From assembly GCA_028095005.1 (NCBI GenBank), contig CM051460.1, positions 187,782,742-187,846,741 on the forward strand: 64,000 nucleotides of DNA, read 5' to 3'. Shown here in pieces: positions 60,001 through 64,000 of the stretch. This DNA is from Rhynchospora pubera (Eukaryota > Streptophyta > Magnoliopsida > Poales > Cyperaceae). Position numbers and translations under genes: made by a program. Each line of letters opens with the position of its first letter. Position 1 is the first letter of the stretch. The notes beneath the pieces are model-generated. The model was not told where the DNA came from, did no database searches, and was given only the letters and a program-made list of their open reading frames with translations.

Positions 60001-60417
60001 CCGTCTTATCTTGGTTGCGGTTCCTGTCGCACGTTGAGACGGAATACGCTTAAGGACAGCGCCTAGCGCGATTCGGGTAACTTTGTTCCTTCTATTTCTT
60101 TTATTCCTTTGGCATTGATCTTATTATCCGATTTGATATTTGAATTTGCACCAACACCATTAACATGATATTATTAGAACAAAAGCTCAAAGTTCTTGTA
60201 TTATCATCAAATAAATGATTTTTTTTTTACTATTTAAATTGGGACAAATCAAGACTCTTTTTAGGCAATAACTTTTTTGGCATAAATGATAATCTCGAAG
60301 CATACCTCGGAGAATAGTGTTGCATCCACCACACCTATAAACCGCCACTTTTGGTTCGGGAAGGACTTTACGGCATTTCGGGCATTTGACAAGACGAATT
60401 CCACTAGTGTTAATCAT
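54003..60417 (-). CDS. EDR4: EDR4-like zinc-ribbon / DUF3133 protein
   Basis: Plant EDR4 (ENHANCED DISEASE RESISTANCE 4) limits salicylic-acid-dependent defence and cell death in Arabidopsis; the function here is inferred from family. Two coding exons, 60417-60306 and 55447-54003, join in phase to 518 codons plus stop. Residues 12-32 form the N-terminal zinc ribbon (CPKC...CGGC). A polar, low-complexity region follows (NLNLNLNSNSN). A helical segment sits near 220 (LHLQADILSRVDKLKHEL). The DUF3133 zinc domain has CSNC at 319-322 and CGSC at 344-347, then a conserved LHQIMGYESASEIL and a basic C-terminus. Exon 1 ends CTCCGAG|GTATGC and exon 2 begins after TTCAG, giving LR-AK at the join as in the family. 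The intron holds a 4.7-kb LTR element; removing it leaves 154 bp. Confidence 0.92.
55458..56169 (+). repeat. Left LTR of intronic element
   Basis: A TATA-like CTATATAAACA at 55820-55830 marks a likely LTR promoter. Terminal TG and CA are present. No TGG-type primer-binding site follows; the next bases are ATCTTAAGCGTATTTC. Confidence 0.9.
58740..59220 (+). other. GC-richer conserved-looking block in the LARD interior
   Basis: About 480 bp of near-balanced composition lie within otherwise very AT-rich sequence, ending about 220 bp before the polypurine tract. It contains GGTGGCAACCC, AAAGGGTGACCCCTGG and GTATACGGCCGCAGTGCGGG. Open frames on the minus strand here have no recognisable protein. 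It may hold cis-acting RNA signals, but that is inference. Confidence 0.5.
59445..60156 (+). repeat. Right LTR of intronic element
   Basis: Read side by side with 55458-56169, no difference was found over 712 bp. Confidence 0.9.
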
Positions 60418-61300
60418 GGTTTAAGCAAAGGTTTGAGCTGGCTAGTGAAGATATGACATCTATTGCATAGAAACCTTTCTGATGCAGAGTACAACAGCAA
60501 TTTGCCAGAAAGAAATTAATTTGCCTCGCCGAATTACAATCTGGTTTAGAGAAAGGTAAAAAAATGGAATGAGAAACCTTGAAATTTAATAGGTAAAGAC
60601 TAAAGACAACCACATAAAGACAAATTACTAAAGGGAAAATTGTATGGTCCTGGTACGGAGCATTAATACTGGTACCACACCTGGAAGTGATTGAGCAATT
60701 AAATTAAAATCATGGAATAAATTGTAAATTGTGCCATTTTTCTTCAGCTATGAAGATCCCAATTAAAAAAGATGGCATGTATACTTCTTTTTTATTATTC
60801 TTCACAAGGAAACTTATGGATTTCAGCACATCTTTCAAAGCCTTTAAATTCTAACTTACGAAAGGTCAAAACTTTCAAACTTATACTAAAAAAAAGGTTT
60901 AAAGTTAATTGAAAATCGGGGAAACTAAAACCCCGATCTCTCTTTACCAACACGCACGTTAAAACATCCAAAACCTAAATCAACAGTTCTAATTAATCAC
61001 TCATCAAACAACAAAATTACCTATCCAAAATAAAACTCACCACACTAAAAAGACCAAAGAAGATAAAAGGCACAACATTGGAAAGAAAAAGCAAAATCAC
61101 ACACTGAATTATCTCAGAAAACAAAATTACAATAGAAATTAAAAAAAAAAATCGGTAAAAATAGAAATTCAAATTAAGTTCGACACCACTAACCTTTCAA
61201 TCTCCTCTTATCAAAATCTCCGTGGAGAATCGCTGGATCCGTTATCTCTTTCTCTCTCTCGCTCGCTCTCTGCGTGCGCGTCTCTGTGTGGTATGTTGAT
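60418..61300 (-). other. EDR4-like gene 5' leader with leader intron
   Basis: A donor TGAAAG|GTTAGTGG near 61193 and an acceptor CTGCATCAG|AAAGG near 60475 would remove about 720 bp. The outer leader exon overlaps a GA-rich (plus-strand CTCTCTCGCTCGC) tract near 61250-61290. Ends are inferred. Confidence 0.5.
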
Positions 61301-62705
61301 AAATATTTATTTATTTATGAAATTATGAGTCTCAGTGTGAAGCGAGAAAGAGAGCGGAAAGGAGGTGTGTCGTGTGAAGGGAGCAAAAGCCAATAAATAC
61401 TCGTGCTATCAACGAGCGCGTTTTACTTCTCATCCTCTCCATTTCTGGTAACAACTGAACTATCACAATTCCTTTTAATAGAATCTACTCGGAGGAATCC
61501 GAAGATATACAGTATTAAATACACGAATACTACTTATTATTGAAAATTGAAAGTATCGTATATTTATTTTTGTTTATTAATATCTTGATACCAACTTAAC
61601 ATAGGAAATGTTTTCTCAGGGAGAACTTAACATAGGAATGTTAGAATTTTTATATGGCCTATATTATTAATTGTGGACCAAATTCATTTAATGAAATTAA
61701 CTAAAGGGTGCATCAAAATTTGATGAAAATTCTGATGGACCAGATTCATTGTATTTGATCCCAATGGTTGCCTTAGAGTCTTATAAATACCTCAAAATTT
61801 TCTGCTAAGAGTATGGTTCATTTCCATCTCTACTAAAGTCTTATAAATACCTCAAAATTCTAACAAGGAATTCTTGGTTGGTAATGAATTGACCTAATTT
61901 AACTATCTTTTTGGTTGACGTTGACATTTGTATATATAGAAGTGCAACTGTGTACCAATTAAATACATATTTGTTAACATAGAACTCACCTACTTTAGTA
62001 AATAGTGTTTATTGTACGCTAAGTTTGATTTTAACCAATAAATTAACAGTTCAAACACGATTTTGTTGACCTGTTCAAAGTTAAGTAGTCACTACCGAGT
62101 GACTCGTAAAAGAATAATGGATTTGTCCATTTTGAAAAAAATTGAGACGACTTATCGGATGGAAAATAGTTGGTTGACCTTTTCTCCTAGTTTGACGAAG
62201 TACCGAGTCCATCTGAGACCGTGTAATGGAAGTTGGTCAAGGGATATTATACGCTACTACGCTAGCCTAGTTATGGGCCGACCATTTAATGCATGAACCG
62301 ATCATTTTGTTCGTACATTTACTGTGGTGGTCCACAGCACCGCGAAGAGATTTAATTGGAGGATTGGAGCGAAGAGGATTCCAGCTAAGCACTTCACAGA
62401 TTTTCAAGAGCGGATAGAGCCTGTGGGACCCACCGTCGGTACCTACAAATTGATAGTATTTAACTATTTATATTGAACGATTTATAAATATAATTGATTG
62501 AATTAAGGTTCTTCGTGCTAAAGACTTTTTAGGTTAATGACCATGAAATTCAAGTTTCAAATGTCTAGATATTTTATTTCAAGTCAATGTTCCACTGATA
62601 CTTACTGAATGTACATTTATTGTATTGTGCTTGGTATTTTTAATCGGTATTGATGAGCGCAAAAACTATCATCATATTTTCAATATGATGATAATTTTAT
62701 CATAT
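61301..62705. other. Intergenic region upstream of the EDR4-like gene
   Basis: It probably contains the EDR4-like promoter at its left end. A near-duplicate AGTCTTATAAATACCTCAAA occurs at about 61778 and 61830. An ORF at 62063-62296 has no recognisable protein. Confidence 0.4.
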
Positions 62706-62864
62706 GGCTCCGTTTGGATAAAGTGTGGGAAGAAAGGAAGAAGGAAAGAAGTAGAAAGAAATATTGAGAATTGTGTAATTTTGTAAAGAATTTGGATTGT
62801 TTATAACAAATTTATTCCATTATTTCCTTCTTTCATTCTTCCCAAATGGAATCCAAACGGAGCC
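62706..62864. mobile_element. Tourist-like MITE
   Basis: Ends are GGCTCCGTTTGGATAA and AATCCAAACGGAGCC, the same tip type as 31573-31722. Flanks TAT and TAC differ by one base. Confidence 0.7.
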
Positions 62865-64000
62865 TACAGAGTGAAAAGTAAGAACTTTTCATGAGAGTTG
62901 TGTATATATAATTTTTTTTTCATGGCTAACAATTAATAGACCTTGATAGTATTGCAAACGGTGCTTAATCTTCCGTGACATTCATGAAATTTTTACAAAA
63001 TCATAAAAAATATTGTAAACGATCTTCAATTTTTTTATTATTGCAAATAAGAATATAATGAGTCAACAAATCTTACAATAAGATTGTTTATTTTTTAAAG
63101 CTCATAAAACTAATCATTAATTTTGTTGCTAAAGTTTTTTAGAAACACTAGATATTGTTGCTAAGGTTTTTTAGAAATACTAGATAGCAGTTGCCTAGTT
63201 GGAAACAAAAAGTAAAATAAGAAAATAAAAAATAAAATTAACAAAATCTCATGCAATCTCTCGCACAATTCAGAATCTTCTGCAAAATGAACTCAGTTGA
63301 GCGTGCAGTGCTTCTAAATTTGAGCATTCCTTTCTCGCACAATTCAAAATTTGTTGCTAAAGTTGCTAGTGTGGATATAGATGTAAAAAAAACTCTCAGA
63401 AATATCATACATTTTATATTTTGTGTTATAATCATAACTATAACAGAATATGTAAGTCTATATATAATGCATTTTTATTTTGAAACTCTTATGAAAGACG
63501 TATAAGTTTGTTTCAATAAAAATAAACGATATAAAATATAGTCATGAAGGGATATATGCGACTATGCCGGTAAAAAAAATTGAAGATATTATTTCAAAAG
63601 AATTTATCAATAGGATAAAATTTTATAAAATTCCGGCTGACCTTTTTTCATTTGGGATGTATATCATATTTGTGGATTCTGTAAGGACACCTAAGAAATT
63701 TCCCCTTTGGATTTTGGCTTGGCTGTAAGCAGCAAGCAGTACAGTTGGAAAGTGCCGAATTGAAGGAGCTGAACTAGGCATTGAATTGTAGACCATGTTC
63801 ATTCGAATAAACGCTTCTCGACTTAAGGCATGATGTCTATCGTGAGGTTTGCGAACGCGTCAGCAACTCAGCACTCGCGCGTGGGCCCACTGATTTGGCC
63901 AAGTCTTCGTTCGCACTCCTTCTATGTCCAGCATTCTTTTTTTTTCTGAAATTGATATCCTGCATTGCATTCTTCACAACTTCCAGAAAAATAGTTTGCA
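62865..64000. other. AT-rich intergenic DNA to the window end
   Basis: No gene recognised. Two near copies of TTGTTGCTAAAGTTTTTTAG lie at about 63122 and 63157. The last 300 bp are less AT-rich and could be the upstream region of a gene outside the window. Confidence 0.4.

Larger units (their letters stand above)
55458..60156 (+). mobile_element. Young LTR retrotransposon in EDR4-like intron 1 (LARD-like)
   Basis: Two 712-bp LTRs (55458-56169, 59445-60156), identical by eye, start TGTTGG and end CCAACA. They are flanked by a perfect 5-bp duplication CCATT (55453-55457 and 60157-60161). A polypurine tract GTGGGGGAT directly precedes the right LTR, so the element points along the plus strand, antisense to the gene. 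The 3.28-kb interior has no gag or pol reading frame and is about three-quarters AT, apart from a less AT-rich block at about 58740-59220. Large non-coding interiors of this kind define LARD elements, which must be mobilised by a partner. Confidence 0.92.

Noticed and set aside
62063..62296. 77-codon ORF upstream of the EDR4-like gene
   Set aside because: No recognisable domain, no partner exons and promoter-region position. Not enough for a gene call.

Overview
The window is nuclear DNA of a flowering plant. The genes have many short introns with conserved plant families, and the repeats are plant-type: Tourist-like and Mutator-like MITEs, Copia and Gypsy LTR elements, an L1-type LINE and a satellite with a monomer of about 170 bp. 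A solo LTR resembling the BARE/Angela Copia lineage, together with the look of the proteins, suggests a non-grass monocot. That placement is an inference and is not secure.

Genes. (1) At 580-5460 (-) lies a P4-type ATPase (aminophospholipid flippase, ALA1-like); its last exon or exons lie beyond the left edge. (2) At 40117-40560 (+) is a small single-exon gene of unknown function with an Arg/Ser-rich N-terminus. (3) At 41325-50997 (-) is a complete SHPRH-type SNF2/PHD/RING protein; 18 coding exons join in frame to 1,670 codons plus stop. (4) At 54003-60417 (-) is an EDR4-like zinc-ribbon/DUF3133 protein in two coding exons. Its 154-bp intron has been enlarged to 4.86 kb by a very young LTR retrotransposon. 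All three minus-strand genes also appear to have an intron in the 5' leader.

Layout. 0-6.4 kb: flippase gene. 6.4-12.5 kb: nested mobile DNA, comprising a Mutator-like MITE, a short gag-only LTR element (TR-GAG type), four related foldback elements and a 1.56-kb near-perfect palindrome. 12.5-27.0 kb: one satellite array with higher-order structure, split by a 3.65-kb insertion (14.1-17.8 kb) that carries a solo LTR and an unrecognised gene fragment. 27-32.6 kb: a broken copy of the 26S proteasome ATPase gene RPT5, its intron filled by a 1.85-kb solo LTR that itself holds a MITE. 32.6-37.9 kb: an L1-type LINE with a 14-bp target duplication and an endonuclease region replaced by foreign DNA. 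38-40 kb: MITEs and a foldback element. 40-51 kb: the small gene and SHPRH. 52-53.2 kb: three MITEs. 54-61.3 kb: the EDR4-like gene with its LTR element. 61.3-64 kb: AT-rich intergenic DNA with one MITE.

The genes do not form a functional cluster. The protein-coding content is ordinary; the unusual material is in the repeats. I regard these as most worth checking: the LTR element that landed 5 bp from a splice acceptor and has unusual self-complementarity where its primer-binding site should be; the higher-order satellite with a 785-bp near-identical ungapped copy 11.4 kb away; the giant hairpin; and a cluster of short quasi-palindromes inside the LINE. I found no clear candidate for a new protein-based system.
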